From Anaerolineales bacterium (GTDB lineage: Bacteria > Chloroflexota > Anaerolineae > 4572-78 > J111): a stretch of 64,000 nt of DNA. Below the pieces are notes generated by a model. That model ran no database searches and had not been told where the DNA came from. It saw only the letters and a program-made list of their open reading frames with translations. This document shows positions 1-8,858 of the stretch, piece by piece. How positions within the stretch are numbered: position 1 is the stretch's first letter; every line of letters begins with the position of its first letter. The DNA is taken from positions 54,128 through 118,127 of the forward strand of contig JACKAT010000014.1 in the NCBI GenBank assembly GCA_020634935.1, in the 5' to 3' direction. The position numbers were made by a program, and so were the translations under genes.

Positions 1-1292
1 TAATCGACTAAAGCGTTGCCGGCCGTGGCGTTTTCAAGAACCAAGTATAAATACCCTAAAAAGTCACGGTCGCCGCTGTTGAAATGCCCCTCCAAAATCT
101 GCCAGCCGGCATGCTGCGGATCGGGATAGTGCGACCAGTCGGGGGTATCTTGATAGGAGGCGGCCAGCAGTTGACCGGCCTCCGGGTGGTAACAGCGCCG
201 GCGCTCATCGGTATTATCCCACAGCCAACCCCCGGTCTTAAGGGCAAAACCGTAACCGGCCCCGGCCAACTTGGGGCCGGTCACCCCCTCTTCTTTGTAC
301 CTGGCTCGAATGCGATAATTGGTGTTAGGTTTTAGCGGCAGTTCAGGCGCCTGCCAGCCCAAGTTGATGCACGGGACAAAATCCCATTGCCGGCCATCAT
401 CATACGTGGTTTCATTGGGTGATAACCACAAGAAAACCTCGCTTTCGGGCAGAGCCAGGGGTGGATCTACCCCCGAGGTCAGCTTAAAGGGCGGGCTGGC
501 ATCGTGCCGTAGTCGAGCGCCGGGCGGCGAGCCTTGTGGGGCGGCCCCGAAAGACCGCCACGGACTCCAAGCCGCCCCAAACATCGGCAGTTGAGACGGC
601 AGCCAGGTCCGAATGAGCTGGATGCCATTTTCAGCTAAAATAGCCCCATCAGCTTGGATATCGCCGATAGAAGCATTATATCCCAGCCCGGGAAAGTAAG
701 TGCCATCATCAAACTCAAAGTAACGGGCATCGGCCTGACTCACCTTAATAAAGCCTTTATTGTGGGAAGGGATGACCTTAAACGCCAACGGAGCCGACTC
801 AGAGACTCCGCCGGCATCCTCGGCGCTCAATTTAACCTGCCATTCGCCGGCTTGGTTGGGCGAAAATCTGACCTTCCAGGCCAACTCATCGGTGGGATAC
901 ACCCATTCCTGATCATCCTTGAGGTCATATTCAAAGTCCTGATAGTAAAAAGCCGGCTGCCGATAAACCGTCCGCCAATTATCCGGGGTAAAAAGCGCAT
1001 CTACGGTGATCCCCTCCCCCGGTCTTAGGCCAGCCGGCGTCTTCCGATCGAAGGGGAATTGCAGATTTCGCGCCACGGTATCGACCTGAAAGGTGATTTC
1101 AAGTTTTTCATAGCGAGCCACCCCGTCGCCGTTGATATTAGTCGTAACGTCTCGAATCGTCGGAGGACCGGCCTCTGGGGTTGGGCTTTGCCTGGAGATA
1201 AGCAGCGCCCCTATCAACAAAAAAATAGCCACGTCAACACTTAAGACCAACAACCGTCCATTAAACTTTTTACGGGGATGGTGATGAGACAT
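1..1292 (-). CDS. Secreted/anchored DUF5060-type putative glycoside hydrolase (3' end outside window)
   Basis: An open frame runs from an ATG at 1290-1292 leftwards off the window without a stop, giving at least 430 residues. A GAAGGATG-like ribosome site lies just upstream. Residues 1-14 are basic (MSHHHPRKKF), followed by one hydrophobic segment at about 15-33 (signal anchor or uncleaved signal). A beta-rich domain follows, and around residues 165-215 there is the stretch KVSQADARYFEFDDGTYFPG, of the kind seen where DUF5060 joins a (beta/alpha)8-like hydrolase domain. From family knowledge such proteins act outside the cell on polysaccharides; substrate and activity here are inference. The catalytic part may lie beyond the window. 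It is transcribed away from the next gene, which suits the sugar-degrading theme of the region. Confidence 0.75.
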   Translation of the reverse strand, partial: MSHHHPRKKFNGRLLVLSVDVAIFLLIGALLISRQSPTPEAGPPTIRDVTTNINGDGVARYEKLEITFQVDTVARNLQFPFDRKTPAGLRPGEGITVDALFTPDNWRTVYRQPAFYYQDFEYDLKDDQEWVYPTDELAWKVRFSPNQAGEWQVKLSAEDAGGVSESAPLAFKVIPSHNKGFIKVSQADARYFEFDDGTYFPGLGYNASIGDIQADGAILAENGIQLIRTWLPSQLPMFGAAWSPWRSFGAAPQGSPPGARLRHDASPPFKLTSGVDPPLALPESEVFLWLSPNETTYDDGRQWDFVPCINLGWQAPELPLKPNTNYRIRARYKEEGVTGPKLAGAGYGFALKTGGWLWDNTDERRRCYHPEAGQLLAASYQDTPDWSHYPDPQHAGWQILEGHFNSGDRDFLGYLYLVLENATAGNALVD

Positions 1293-1446
1293 AAACATCC
1301 TTCAGAGTAATAACAGTTAAGACCAAACCGCCTCTCCCTAAACTATATCACAAATGCTTATGAAGATAGTAAGAATGGTATAGGAAAGAGGATATAAGTA
1401 AAACGGCGCCTCCCCCTCCGATAGTTGCCAGATTTTTTGTGCCAAC

Positions 1447-1476
1447 TTGCCGCCAAGCCCCAATCCGTGGAATAAT
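1447..1476 (+). promoter_or_regulatory. Putative sigma-70 promoter giving a leaderless transcript
   Basis: TTGCCG at 1447-1452, an 18-bp spacer and AATAAT at 1471-1476. The ATG of the next gene starts at 1482, about six bases after the -10 box, and no Shine-Dalgarno sequence is seen, so the mRNA may start at the initiation codon. This is inferred from spacing only. Confidence 0.4.
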
Positions 1477-1481
1477 AGACT

Positions 1482-3005
1482 ATGCCGCTAGACCAGACCA
1501 CTCCGACCGCCATCACACCCGCGACGCCGCCATCGATTACGATTACGTTTGGCGATGAAACGCTCACCTTTGTCAGACGGGCCTTCTACGAGGGCCAACT
1601 GCTGACGCGGTTTCTGGCCGGCGCGTTTACACTGGGGGTCTTGGCCAGCTGCGTCGCCCTCACCGGCTTCACTTTTGCCAACATCCATTGGCTGTTGGGG
1701 CTGCTGCTCAGCGGCGCGGCCTGGTTCAGCTACGAAGTGCTGGCGGCGGCTCTCATTGACCGGCAAGTTATTGAGATAACGCCTACGCAAGTGACCTCGC
1801 ATCTGCGCCCGCTGCCGAGCCTCTTGTTTCGGTACCGGCTTAACCGCGCCGATATCGAATGGCTGTCCGTGAGGCGCAACAAACCCAGCTTCTGGTCATC
1901 CACCTACAGCCTGCTGGCCCGTACGCGCGACGGCTCCGAAACCGAGCTTTTTTCGGCCAATAACGCCGAGGAGGTTCTCTACCTGGCGTATGAAATCGAG
2001 CGGCTGCTCGACCTGCCGCCTGTACCCGCCGACGAGAGTTTAAGCGACCTGTTTGCCCATCGGCTGACCGGCTTTGAAGGCTGGCAAGCCCTGGTCAATC
2101 GTCACGAAGGGCTGGGCCTGATCAATCGCGGCACGGAGCTGGCGATTGGCGGCTCATACGGCCGCTGCACGGTTGAACTGACGGTTACGCCCGAAGACGA
2201 GTGGAGCGACACCCAACGGATGACCCTGCGCGTGACCCCCTCCCCCGACGCCGCTCCCCCGGAACCTCTGACCGAGGCCCAACTGCTTGATCGGCTCCGG
2301 CTGCCGGAAAGCCTGACGCTGACCGGCTCGATTGACCCCGACGGCGACGGGCTGCGCTATCGCCCCCAAGCGCCCATCACCGATTTGGACGCGCTGCACA
2401 CCCACCTCGATCTGTTCTGCGGCCTTATCGCGGCTCGTCCCCTCTTTCTGGCCGGGGGAACGCCGCTCATCGAGTTGCTGCAAGAGCCAGTATTGAACCG
2501 GTGGGACCACCCTTTCCACGCCTTGATTAGCCGCTGGTTGACCGATATCGCGACGGAAACGGTCGCCCGCTGGGGCGCGGCGGAACAACGGCTGCTGTGC
2601 GGCGACTGTTTCACGACCATCACCCGCCACACGCTGCAGCTCCAAGCGCGGGTTGAATATTACGCTTGCCGGGAGTATCGTCACAGCCGCGCCGCCATCC
2701 CGGTCGCCGGCCAGGTCATCGCGGTGCTGGATGAGTCGCTGCCGGATCGATACAGGCTCGACGGCCCTCATCTGCGGGTCAACTGGCTTCAAGTCGGCCA
2801 CCTGTTCGATTTCGATGCCGTCGAAATCATCCGCGCCAACGACGAGCAGGCCGAGCGGTTTGCCGTCCAAGTCGGCAACAACACCGACCCCACCCGCCAA
2901 GATGAATACGCTCGTATGACCTGCCACATCGACCCAGAGGCCCCCCTGTCTGACAACACCCGGCGGGTGCTGCGTCGCCTGTTTGGCGTGGTTGAGACGG
3001 CCTAA
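1482..3005 (+). CDS. Membrane-anchored protein with PH-like region, function unknown
   Basis: 507 residues. Two hydrophobic segments at about residues 44-62 and 68-91 form a hairpin in the membrane. The following stretch (about 95-180, starting RQVIEITPTQV) has the alternating pattern and the ...ARTRDGSETELFSANNAEE... ending of bacterial PH-like domains, so a cytoplasmic PH fold is plausible. The C-terminal two thirds are soluble and not recognised. The long open frame, GC-rich third positions and an in-place promoter make it a real gene. There is no Shine-Dalgarno; the start was chosen as the first ATG, directly after the -10 box. It is monocistronic: the spacer after it holds a palindrome pair. 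I do not assign a function. Confidence 0.7.
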   Translation: MPLDQTTPTAITPATPPSITITFGDETLTFVRRAFYEGQLLTRFLAGAFTLGVLASCVALTGFTFANIHWLLGLLLSGAAWFSYEVLAAALIDRQVIEITPTQVTSHLRPLPSLLFRYRLNRADIEWLSVRRNKPSFWSSTYSLLARTRDGSETELFSANNAEEVLYLAYEIERLLDLPPVPADESLSDLFAHRLTGFEGWQALVNRHEGLGLINRGTELAIGGSYGRCTVELTVTPEDEWSDTQRMTLRVTPSPDAAPPEPLTEAQLLDRLRLPESLTLTGSIDPDGDGLRYRPQAPITDLDALHTHLDLFCGLIAARPLFLAGGTPLIELLQEPVLNRWDHPFHALISRWLTDIATETVARWGAAEQRLLCGDCFTTITRHTLQLQARVEYYACREYRHSRAAIPVAGQVIAVLDESLPDRYRLDGPHLRVNWLQVGHLFDFDAVEIIRANDEQAERFAVQVGNNTDPTRQDEYARMTCHIDPEAPLSDNTRRVLRRLFGVVETA

Positions 3006-3163
3006 GATGGGTCCAGTTTCCTTACCCAAGTCGTATTATCGCCAAAGTAGGCTAGCTCTTTGAGTCGCTTTCTCGACCCAAAGCGAAAACGGGACCAATC
3101 TATCGTAAAGGCATTCCCTCGACTTTGCTTGCGCTTTGACCAATCTGTGTTACGCTAATGCGA

Positions 3164-3260
3164 AAACCTGACAGGTTTCTGACGGTGCCGTTCGGTGTAA
3201 ATGTTATCCAACTGGGCTAATATTTATGCCCAACAGCATTTTGTAAAACCTGTCAGGTTT
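3164..3260. repeat. Inverted pair of 15-bp palindromes AAACCTGnCAGGTTT
   Basis: AAACCTGACAGGTTT at 3164-3178 and its exact reverse complement AAACCTGTCAGGTTT at 3246-3260. Each copy is itself a palindrome around one central base. They sit 45 bp before the asparagine synthase gene. A related word (AGACCTTATAGGTTT) recurs at 7.9 kb. The 300-bp spacer 3006-3305 otherwise shows nothing I can name. Confidence 0.75.
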
Positions 3261-3305
3261 GGCGACCGTCTCTTCATAATCAATTAGTAACCCAGGAGAA
3301 ACCCC

Positions 3306-4823
3306 ATGTGTGGCATTGCAGGCATTTGGCAGCAGGTTGATGAACCATTAGTGCAGGCGATGATGACCCGCCAGGTCCATCGCGGGCCGGACGGCAGCGG
3401 GACCTTTATGCGGCCCGGTCGAGGCGTCCTTGGTCATGTCCGGCTGTCGATTATGGACCCGCTGGGCGGGCGGCAGCCGCTCTACAGCGAGGACGGCGCG
3501 GCGACCATCGTTGCCAACGGGGAGATTTACAACCACGCGGCCCTCCGGCAGCAGCTTCGCAGCGAGCACAACTTCGCCACCACCAGCGACAGCGAAACGA
3601 TCTTGCACCTGTTTGAAGAGCAGGGTTTCGGCGCGGCCCGGCAGCTCGATGGCATGTTTGCCTTCGCCATTGCCGAACACGACGACCTGTTTCTGGCCCG
3701 CGACCCCATCGGCATCAAACCGCTCTACTACGGCCTCAAAAATGCAGGCCGGCCCGATGAAACCCTCTACTTTGCCTCGGAGTTGAAGGCCATCGCCCCC
3801 TGGGTCGATGACGTGCGCGAGTTTGCGCCCGGCAGTTACTACCACTCCCAAACGGGGTTCCACACCTATTACACCGTGCCGCACAACCTGCCCCGCCGCC
3901 TGCCCTTGGCCGACCACCTTCGCAACGTGCGCCAAACCCTGGAGCGAGCCGTCATCAAACGGCTGATGAGCGATGTGCCGTTGGGCGCGTTCCTCTCCGG
4001 CGGGCTGGACAGCAGCATCATCGCCGCTATTGCCCGCCAGCAGATGGCCGAACTACACACCTTCTCCGTCGGCATCGATGGTTCGCGCGATATTTTGGCG
4101 GCCCGCCGGGTGGCCCGCCACATCGGCTCGATCCATCACGAGTACCTCTATACCCCGCAAGAGGTGCTGGACAAGCTGCCGGAGGTGATTTACCATCTGG
4201 AGTCGTTCGATCAAGATTTGGTGCGCAGCGCCATCCCCTGCTACTTCTGCTCGCGTCTGGCCGCGCAGGAGGTCAAGGTCATCCTCACCGGCGAGGGCGC
4301 GGACGAGCTGTTTGCCGGCTACACCTACTATAAAGATATTCACGATAACGCCGCGTTGCATCGCGAGCTGCGCCGTTCGGTCACGTGTTTGCACAACATC
4401 AACCTCCAGCGGGTCGATCGCCTGACGATGGCTCACGGCTTGGAAGGGCGCGTCCCGTTCCTCGATGTGGCCATGATCGACATGGCCCAGACCATCCCGC
4501 CGGAGCTAAAGTTGAAGCGCAGCGATACCGGCCGGCCCATCGAAAAGTGGATTTTGCGCAAAGCCGTGGAAGATTTGCTGCCGCCCGACATCGTCTGGCG
4601 CGATAAAGAGCAGTTCGATGAGGGCAGCGGCACGGTCGATCTGCTGGACCCGCTGATCAAAACCGCCGCCGCCGGGATCGACGTCGAGACCTATCGCGCC
4701 CAATACCCGCACACCCGGCTGCGCTCCGCCGAGGAGTGCTTCTACCACAAGTTACTGGTCGAGAGCTTTGAGAAGCCGGAGGTCGTGCTGAAAAACGTCG
4801 CTCGCTGGTCCGAGCGGCCTTAA
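3306..4823 (+). CDS. asnB: Asparagine synthase (glutamine-hydrolysing)
   Basis: 505 residues; cytoplasmic enzyme that makes asparagine from aspartate, ATP and glutamine. The N-terminal class II glutamine amidotransferase domain starts MCGIAGIW with the catalytic Cys2, then HRGPDGSG (about residue 26) and NGEIYNH (about 76). The synthetase domain carries the pyrophosphate loop LSGGLDSSI near residue 235, LTGEGADELFAGY near 330 and GLEGRVPFLD near 378. The length (505) is shorter than the E. coli enzyme (554) but all motifs are intact. The start is backed by AGGAGAA at 3294-3300. It stands alone, with a palindrome pair upstream and a repeat-filled spacer downstream. It differs in length and sequence from the second asparagine synthase at 59.7 kb. 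Confidence 0.93.
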   Translation: MCGIAGIWQQVDEPLVQAMMTRQVHRGPDGSGTFMRPGRGVLGHVRLSIMDPLGGRQPLYSEDGAATIVANGEIYNHAALRQQLRSEHNFATTSDSETILHLFEEQGFGAARQLDGMFAFAIAEHDDLFLARDPIGIKPLYYGLKNAGRPDETLYFASELKAIAPWVDDVREFAPGSYYHSQTGFHTYYTVPHNLPRRLPLADHLRNVRQTLERAVIKRLMSDVPLGAFLSGGLDSSIIAAIARQQMAELHTFSVGIDGSRDILAARRVARHIGSIHHEYLYTPQEVLDKLPEVIYHLESFDQDLVRSAIPCYFCSRLAAQEVKVILTGEGADELFAGYTYYKDIHDNAALHRELRRSVTCLHNINLQRVDRLTMAHGLEGRVPFLDVAMIDMAQTIPPELKLKRSDTGRPIEKWILRKAVEDLLPPDIVWRDKEQFDEGSGTVDLLDPLIKTAAAGIDVETYRAQYPHTRLRSAEECFYHKLLVESFEKPEVVLKNVARWSERP

Positions 4824-4878
4824 CCCCGCTTCACCGTCACAGTTTCCACCTGTCCGACCAACCGATCGCCTAGGTGTA

Positions 4879-5012
4879 GGTTGGGTTGAGCCGAAAATCT
4901 GATCTTACGGCGAGATGAGGTTGGGTTTCATTCTGTGTTTCGTCGCTGGAATCTCTGGCGAAACCCAACAATTTGGGCGACGACCTCTCGAATTGACCCA
5001 TTCAACCCAACC
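4879..5012. repeat. Nested inverted repeats of the GTTGGGTTTC family
   Basis: Outer arms GGTTGGGTTGA (4879-4889) and TCAACCCAACC (5002-5012); inner arms GTTGGGTTTC (4920-4929) and GAAACCCAAC (4960-4969). The nested design suggests one hairpin element or two accumulated copies. It lies in the 724-bp gene-free stretch 4824-5547. Confidence 0.7.
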
Positions 5013-5029
5013 GACTGTCTGTCCGTTTA

Positions 5030-5440
5030 TATGATCGAGCGGTCGGTCAGATGGTCTGATACATTCGACCATACCATCGCGCGAGTCGATCAAACGGTCC
5101 GAGGCGTTTGACCATATGATCGAGTGGTCGATCACATGGTCCGACGTGTTCGACCATACAATCGCGCGAGTCGATCAAACGACCCGAGGCGTTCGACTAT
5201 ACGAGCGCACAAGTCGATCAGACCGTCCGAGGCGTTTGACTATATAATCGAGCGGTCGGTCAGATGGTCCGAAGTGTTCGACCATACCATCGCGCGAGTC
5301 GACCAGACCATCCGAGGCGTTTGACCATATGATCGAGTGGTCGATCACATGGTCCGAGGGGTTCGACCATACTATCGCGTGAGTCGATCAAACGACCCGA
5401 GGCACTCGACTAAGCGATCGCACAGTTGATCGAGTGGGCT
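5030..5440. repeat. Degenerate tandem array, 42-43 bp unit with alternating hairpin cores
   Basis: The motif TTCGA/TTTGA, usually followed by CCATA, recurs at 5064, 5107, 5149, 5192, 5235, 5277, 5320, 5362 and (degenerate) 5405, a spacing of 42 or 43 bp each time, so about nine units. Two unit types alternate, giving an 85-bp higher period. One type holds TGATCGA-GTGG-TCGATCA, the other TCAAACG-8 nt-CGTTTGA; both are inverted repeats. Frames are open on both strands, but the peptides are low-complexity repeats with no ribosome site. There are no unique spacers, so it is not a CRISPR array. Confidence 0.85.
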
Positions 5441-5480
5441 TAACCGGCTGGTCCTATATTGAGGTGTAAATAACCCTCTA

Positions 5481-5544
5481 GTTCGTAGTAATGGCTTTAG
5501 CCATTGGCTTGGATAGCACCGCTAAAGCGGTTACTACGAACTAT
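5481..5544. repeat. Hairpin element bounded by AGTTCGTAGTAA / TTACTACGAACT
   Basis: AGTTCGTAGTAATGGC opens and GGTTACTACGAACT closes the element as inverted ends; inside are two small hairpins, GGCTTTAGCC and CCGCTAAAGCGG. It lies directly beyond the stop codon of the alpha-xylosidase gene and may act as a transcript end. The same family recurs at 39.56-39.65 kb. Confidence 0.75.
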
Positions 5545-5547
5545 CAC

Positions 5548-7866
5548 TTATGCCAGAACGATTTCAAGCCGGTCGGTTTCAGGGGGCGGCGTAACGATAA
5601 CCCCCTGCGGGCTGAGCGTGACTTCGGCCTCCGCCACCGGTTCGACGGCGTCGATGCCGACCAGGTGTATCTGCCAGCGTTTGATGTTTCCCCGGCCGAT
5701 GACAGAGATGCGCTCCCCTTCTCGCGTCACCGCGAAGGTTGTGGTCACGTCGCCGACGATGGAGGGGATGGGGACGGTGATGCTGACGCCGTCGGCCAGT
5801 TGGTAGACCTGTAAGGTCAGGCCATCGCTGTAGTCGTAGTCGGGTTGGTCTTCGTGGCTGCCGATGGCCAGGACCGAGTTGGGCCGGACCAGCAGCGGCA
5901 AACTCATAAAGTCGTGGGTTTCGCACTGCCAGCGGCCGCCTTCGATGACCTGGCCGGTCAGGAAATGAGTCCAGCGGCCCGCCGGGAGATAGTAATCGAC
6001 GCTGCCGTCGGCGGTGAAGACCGGGGCCACCAGCAGCGAGTCGCCCAGCATATACTGCCGGTCGAGATAGTCGCAGGCCGGGTCATCAGGAAATTCCAGC
6101 AGCATGGCCCGCATCATCGGCGTGCCGGCTTCGTGGGCTTCGCGGGCGGCGTTGAATAGGTAAGGCATCAGCCGGCATTTGAGTTGGGTGAAGCGGCGCA
6201 GCACATCGACCGCTTCCTCATCGAACAGCCACGGCACCCGGTACGATTGGCTGCCGTGCAGCCGGCTGTGCGATGACAGCAGCCCGAAGGCGCACCAGCG
6301 TTTGTAGACCTCCGGCGGGGCGGTTTGCTCAAAGCCGCCGATGTCGTGGCTCCAGAAGCCGAAGCCCGACAGGCACAGCGACAGGCCGCCGCGCAGGCTC
6401 TCGGCCATCGACTCAAAGGTGGCGGTGTTGTCGCCGCCCCAGTGAACCGGGAACTGCTGACCGCCGGTGGTGGCCGACCGGGCAAACACAACGGCTTCGC
6501 CCTCGCCCAACTTTTCCTCCAGCACGTCAAAGACGGTTTTGTTGTAGAGATAGGTGTAGTAGTTGTGCATCTTGACCGGGTCGGCGCCGTCGAAATAAAC
6601 CACGTCGGTCGGGACGCGCTCGCCGAAGTCAGTTTTGAAGGAGTCGACGCCCATATCGATCAGGGCGCGCAGCTTGTCGCCGAACCAGCGGCGGGCGTCG
6701 GGGTTGGTGAAATCGACCAGGGCCATGCCGGCCTGCCAGCGATCCCACTGCCAGACATCGCCGTTGGGCCGCTTGACCAGATAGCCGCCGGCCATGCCTT
6801 CGTCAAAGAGGGGCGACCGCTGGGCGATGTAGGGGTTGATCCACAAGCAAATGCGCAGCCCGCGCGATTTGAGCCGGAGCAGCATCGCGGCCGGGTCGGG
6901 AAAGTTTTCGGTGTCCCACGCCAGGTTGACCCACTGAAAGCCTTTCATCCAGAAGCAGTCGAAGTGGAATACGTGCAGCGGCAGGTCGCGGTCGGCCATG
7001 CCCTGAATGAAACGGGTGACGGTCTCTTCATTGTAGTCGGTGGTGAAGGAGGTACTCAGCCACAGGCCGAATGACCAGGCCGGTGGCAGGGCCGGACGGC
7101 CGGTGAGGGCGGTGTAGCGGGTCAGCACCGCTTTGGGGGTGGGGCCGTAGATGACAAAGTAGTCCAGGGCGTCGCCGGGGACGCTGAACTGCACCCGTTC
7201 GACCTTTTCCGAGGCGACTTCGAGCGAGACCTGTTCGGGATGGTTGATGAAGACGCCGTAGCCGCGATTGGTCAGGTAAAAGGGGATGTTTTTGTAGGCT
7301 TGTTCGCTGCTGGCGCCGCCGTCTTCGTTCCACAGATCGACGGATTGGCCGTTTTTGACAAACGGGGTGAAACGCTCGCCCAGACCGTAGACGCACTCGC
7401 CGACGCCCAGGTTGAGCTGCTCGTGCATGAATTTGCCCTCGGCGGTTTCGATGACGCCCATCCCGCGCCAGCCGCTGCCGGTCAGCAGGCGATCCCCGGC
7501 CTTGAAATCGATCCGCCAGTCGCCCTCTTTTTCAACGCGGACGGTCAAGCAGCCGCTGGTCAAGCTGGCCGCCTGGGGCGTGTCGCAGACGTTGACTTCG
7601 GTGGGTTGGGGGTGCAGTTCAAAGTCCGGCGTGCGGGGCAGCCGCCCTTTGTGGTGAACCAACTGCACCCGGATGACGTTGGGCATCGGCGACGAGAAGC
7701 GAACGGTCAGCAGCGGCAAGTTGAGGATATCGCCGCGCTGGGTTAGCCGTTTGGTGGGGCCGTAAACGGTCAGGGCGTCCGGTTCGAGGTCGATGTCGTG
7801 AACGTGAATGGGAAAGTGCGCCTTCAGTCCGGCGCGCATGTTCCAGTAACCATCAGTGAATTTCAT
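5548..7866 (-). CDS. yicI: Alpha-xylosidase, glycoside hydrolase family 31
   Basis: 772 residues, the same length as E. coli YicI, with matching start (MKFTDGYWNM). It hydrolyses alpha-xylosyl ends, for example isoprimeverose released from xyloglucan, in the cytoplasm (no signal peptide). The GH31 barrel carries the nucleophile in KTDFGE (Asp413) and the acid/base in WGGDN (Asp479), offset by three from Asp416/Asp482 of YicI. An N-terminal beta-sandwich (about 1-245) and C-terminal beta domains complete the fold. It is last in a minus-strand locus after a sugar-binding protein and two permeases, 104 bp after the second permease, so imported oligosaccharides are its likely substrates. The 104-bp gap holds a long inverted repeat, so it may be transcribed less than the transporter. 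Confidence 0.93.
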   Translation of the reverse strand: MKFTDGYWNMRAGLKAHFPIHVHDIDLEPDALTVYGPTKRLTQRGDILNLPLLTVRFSSPMPNVIRVQLVHHKGRLPRTPDFELHPQPTEVNVCDTPQAASLTSGCLTVRVEKEGDWRIDFKAGDRLLTGSGWRGMGVIETAEGKFMHEQLNLGVGECVYGLGERFTPFVKNGQSVDLWNEDGGASSEQAYKNIPFYLTNRGYGVFINHPEQVSLEVASEKVERVQFSVPGDALDYFVIYGPTPKAVLTRYTALTGRPALPPAWSFGLWLSTSFTTDYNEETVTRFIQGMADRDLPLHVFHFDCFWMKGFQWVNLAWDTENFPDPAAMLLRLKSRGLRICLWINPYIAQRSPLFDEGMAGGYLVKRPNGDVWQWDRWQAGMALVDFTNPDARRWFGDKLRALIDMGVDSFKTDFGERVPTDVVYFDGADPVKMHNYYTYLYNKTVFDVLEEKLGEGEAVVFARSATTGGQQFPVHWGGDNTATFESMAESLRGGLSLCLSGFGFWSHDIGGFEQTAPPEVYKRWCAFGLLSSHSRLHGSQSYRVPWLFDEEAVDVLRRFTQLKCRLMPYLFNAAREAHEAGTPMMRAMLLEFPDDPACDYLDRQYMLGDSLLVAPVFTADGSVDYYLPAGRWTHFLTGQVIEGGRWQCETHDFMSLPLLVRPNSVLAIGSHEDQPDYDYSDGLTLQVYQLADGVSITVPIPSIVGDVTTTFAVTREGERISVIGRGNIKRWQIHLVGIDAVEPVAEAEVTLSPQGVIVTPPPETDRLEIVLA

Positions 7867-7891
7867 TGTTGTATCCTTAGTGGTGCTTATA

Positions 7892-7957
7892 AGACCTTAT
7901 AGGTTTCCAACGTACATTTCCAAATGGAATGCGCCTCACACGAAACCTATAAGGTCT
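7892..7957. repeat. Inverted repeat with 15-bp perfect arms
   Basis: AGACCTTATAGGTTT at 7892-7906 and AAACCTATAAGGTCT at 7943-7957 with a 36-bp loop. It lies between the permease and alpha-xylosidase genes. No T-run follows either arm, so it is better seen as a dispersed hairpin related to AAACCTGnCAGGTTT than as a classical terminator. Confidence 0.75.
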
Positions 7958-7970
7958 GGTCGTTGTTCCA

Positions 7971-8858
7971 TTACTTGACGCTGCCGGCGGTGACGCCACG
8001 GGCCAGAGTTCGCTGGAAGAGGATGAAGAAGATGATGCCCGGCAGGACGCCCAGGAAGGCGGCGGCGCTTTGGGTGGTGATGACCATGCCGTGCTGGCCT
8101 TGCAGCAGGGCCAGCGCCAGCGGCACGGTTTGGTTCGAGTTTGAAATCAGAAAGATCAAGGGCAGGAAGAAGTCGTTCCAAGTCCAGATGAAGAAGAAGA
8201 CGAACAGGACGGCGAGCGTCGACATACTGACCGGTACGACCACCTTGAACAGAAGCTGCATCTTGTTACAGCCGTCGATCATCGCGGCTTCGATCAACTC
8301 TTTGGGGAAGGTCGTGCTGAAGACGGAGGTCAGCAGGTAGGTGCCAAAGGCGGTGTGCAGCGTCGCCAGGGTCAGGATGACCGATAAGCGGGTGTCGTAC
8401 AGCCCGATTTGTCGGAATAAATAGTAGAGCGGGTAGGCCAACACCTCGTTGGGCAGGGTGATGGCTAACAGAAAGAAGACCAGGAAGAAGCCGCGCCCTT
8501 TGACCTTGCCGATGCCCAGAGCAAAGGCGTTGAACAACGACAGCGCGATCGCCAGGAGGGAGACGCTGACGCTGATGACGATGCTGTTCCAGAGTTTGGT
8601 GGTGAATTCCAACCGCTCCCACGTTTCGGTCAGGGTGGTGGTTTCGAGCGACTGGGGCAGGCTCATCGGGCCGTTGGCGTAGTACTCGGTTTCGGTCTTG
8701 AAGGAGTTGAGGGTGATGATGGCAAACGGAAAGAGCATGATGACCAACAAGACGGCTAAGGCGATCAGCGAGAGCGAGCCGGTGAGGCGGTTGACCAGCG
8801 GCGTTTTCTTGGTCGCGCTATAGACATTGTTATTGACGGTTAGCGATTGATTAGCCAT
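7971..8858 (-). CDS. Sugar ABC transporter permease, MalG type
   Basis: 295 residues; inner-membrane channel subunit of a carbohydrate (CUT1) importer. About six hydrophobic segments are visible, the first at about 30-52. The cytoplasmic EAA loop reads EAAMIDGCNKMQLLFKVVVP near residue 190, the site that docks with the ATPase. The start codon overlaps the stop of the upstream permease by one base (TAATG), indicating translational coupling. The partner is the MalF-type protein just upstream, and the binding protein is two genes upstream. No ATP-binding subunit is encoded in the locus. Confidence 0.92.
   Translation of the reverse strand: MANQSLTVNNNVYSATKKTPLVNRLTGSLSLIALAVLLVIMLFPFAIITLNSFKTETEYYANGPMSLPQSLETTTLTETWERLEFTTKLWNSIVISVSVSLLAIALSLFNAFALGIGKVKGRGFFLVFFLLAITLPNEVLAYPLYYLFRQIGLYDTRLSVILTLATLHTAFGTYLLTSVFSTTFPKELIEAAMIDGCNKMQLLFKVVVPVSMSTLAVLFVFFFIWTWNDFFLPLIFLISNSNQTVPLALALLQGQHGMVITTQSAAAFLGVLPGIIFFILFQRTLARGVTAGSVK

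Noticed and set aside
84..1244. Several plus-strand frames at the window start
   Set aside because: They lie opposite the continuous minus-strand DUF5060-type frame, which has a signal anchor and family-like motifs.
2154..3029. Long minus-strand frame opposite the membrane protein at 1482-3005
   Set aside because: It is a shadow of a GC-rich gene; composition and lack of motifs favour the plus strand.
5124..5324. Open frame MVDHMVRRVRPYNRASRSND across the 5-kb array
   Set aside because: It follows the 42-43 bp repeat, has no ribosome site, and an opposite-strand frame is open as well; repeat translation, not a gene.
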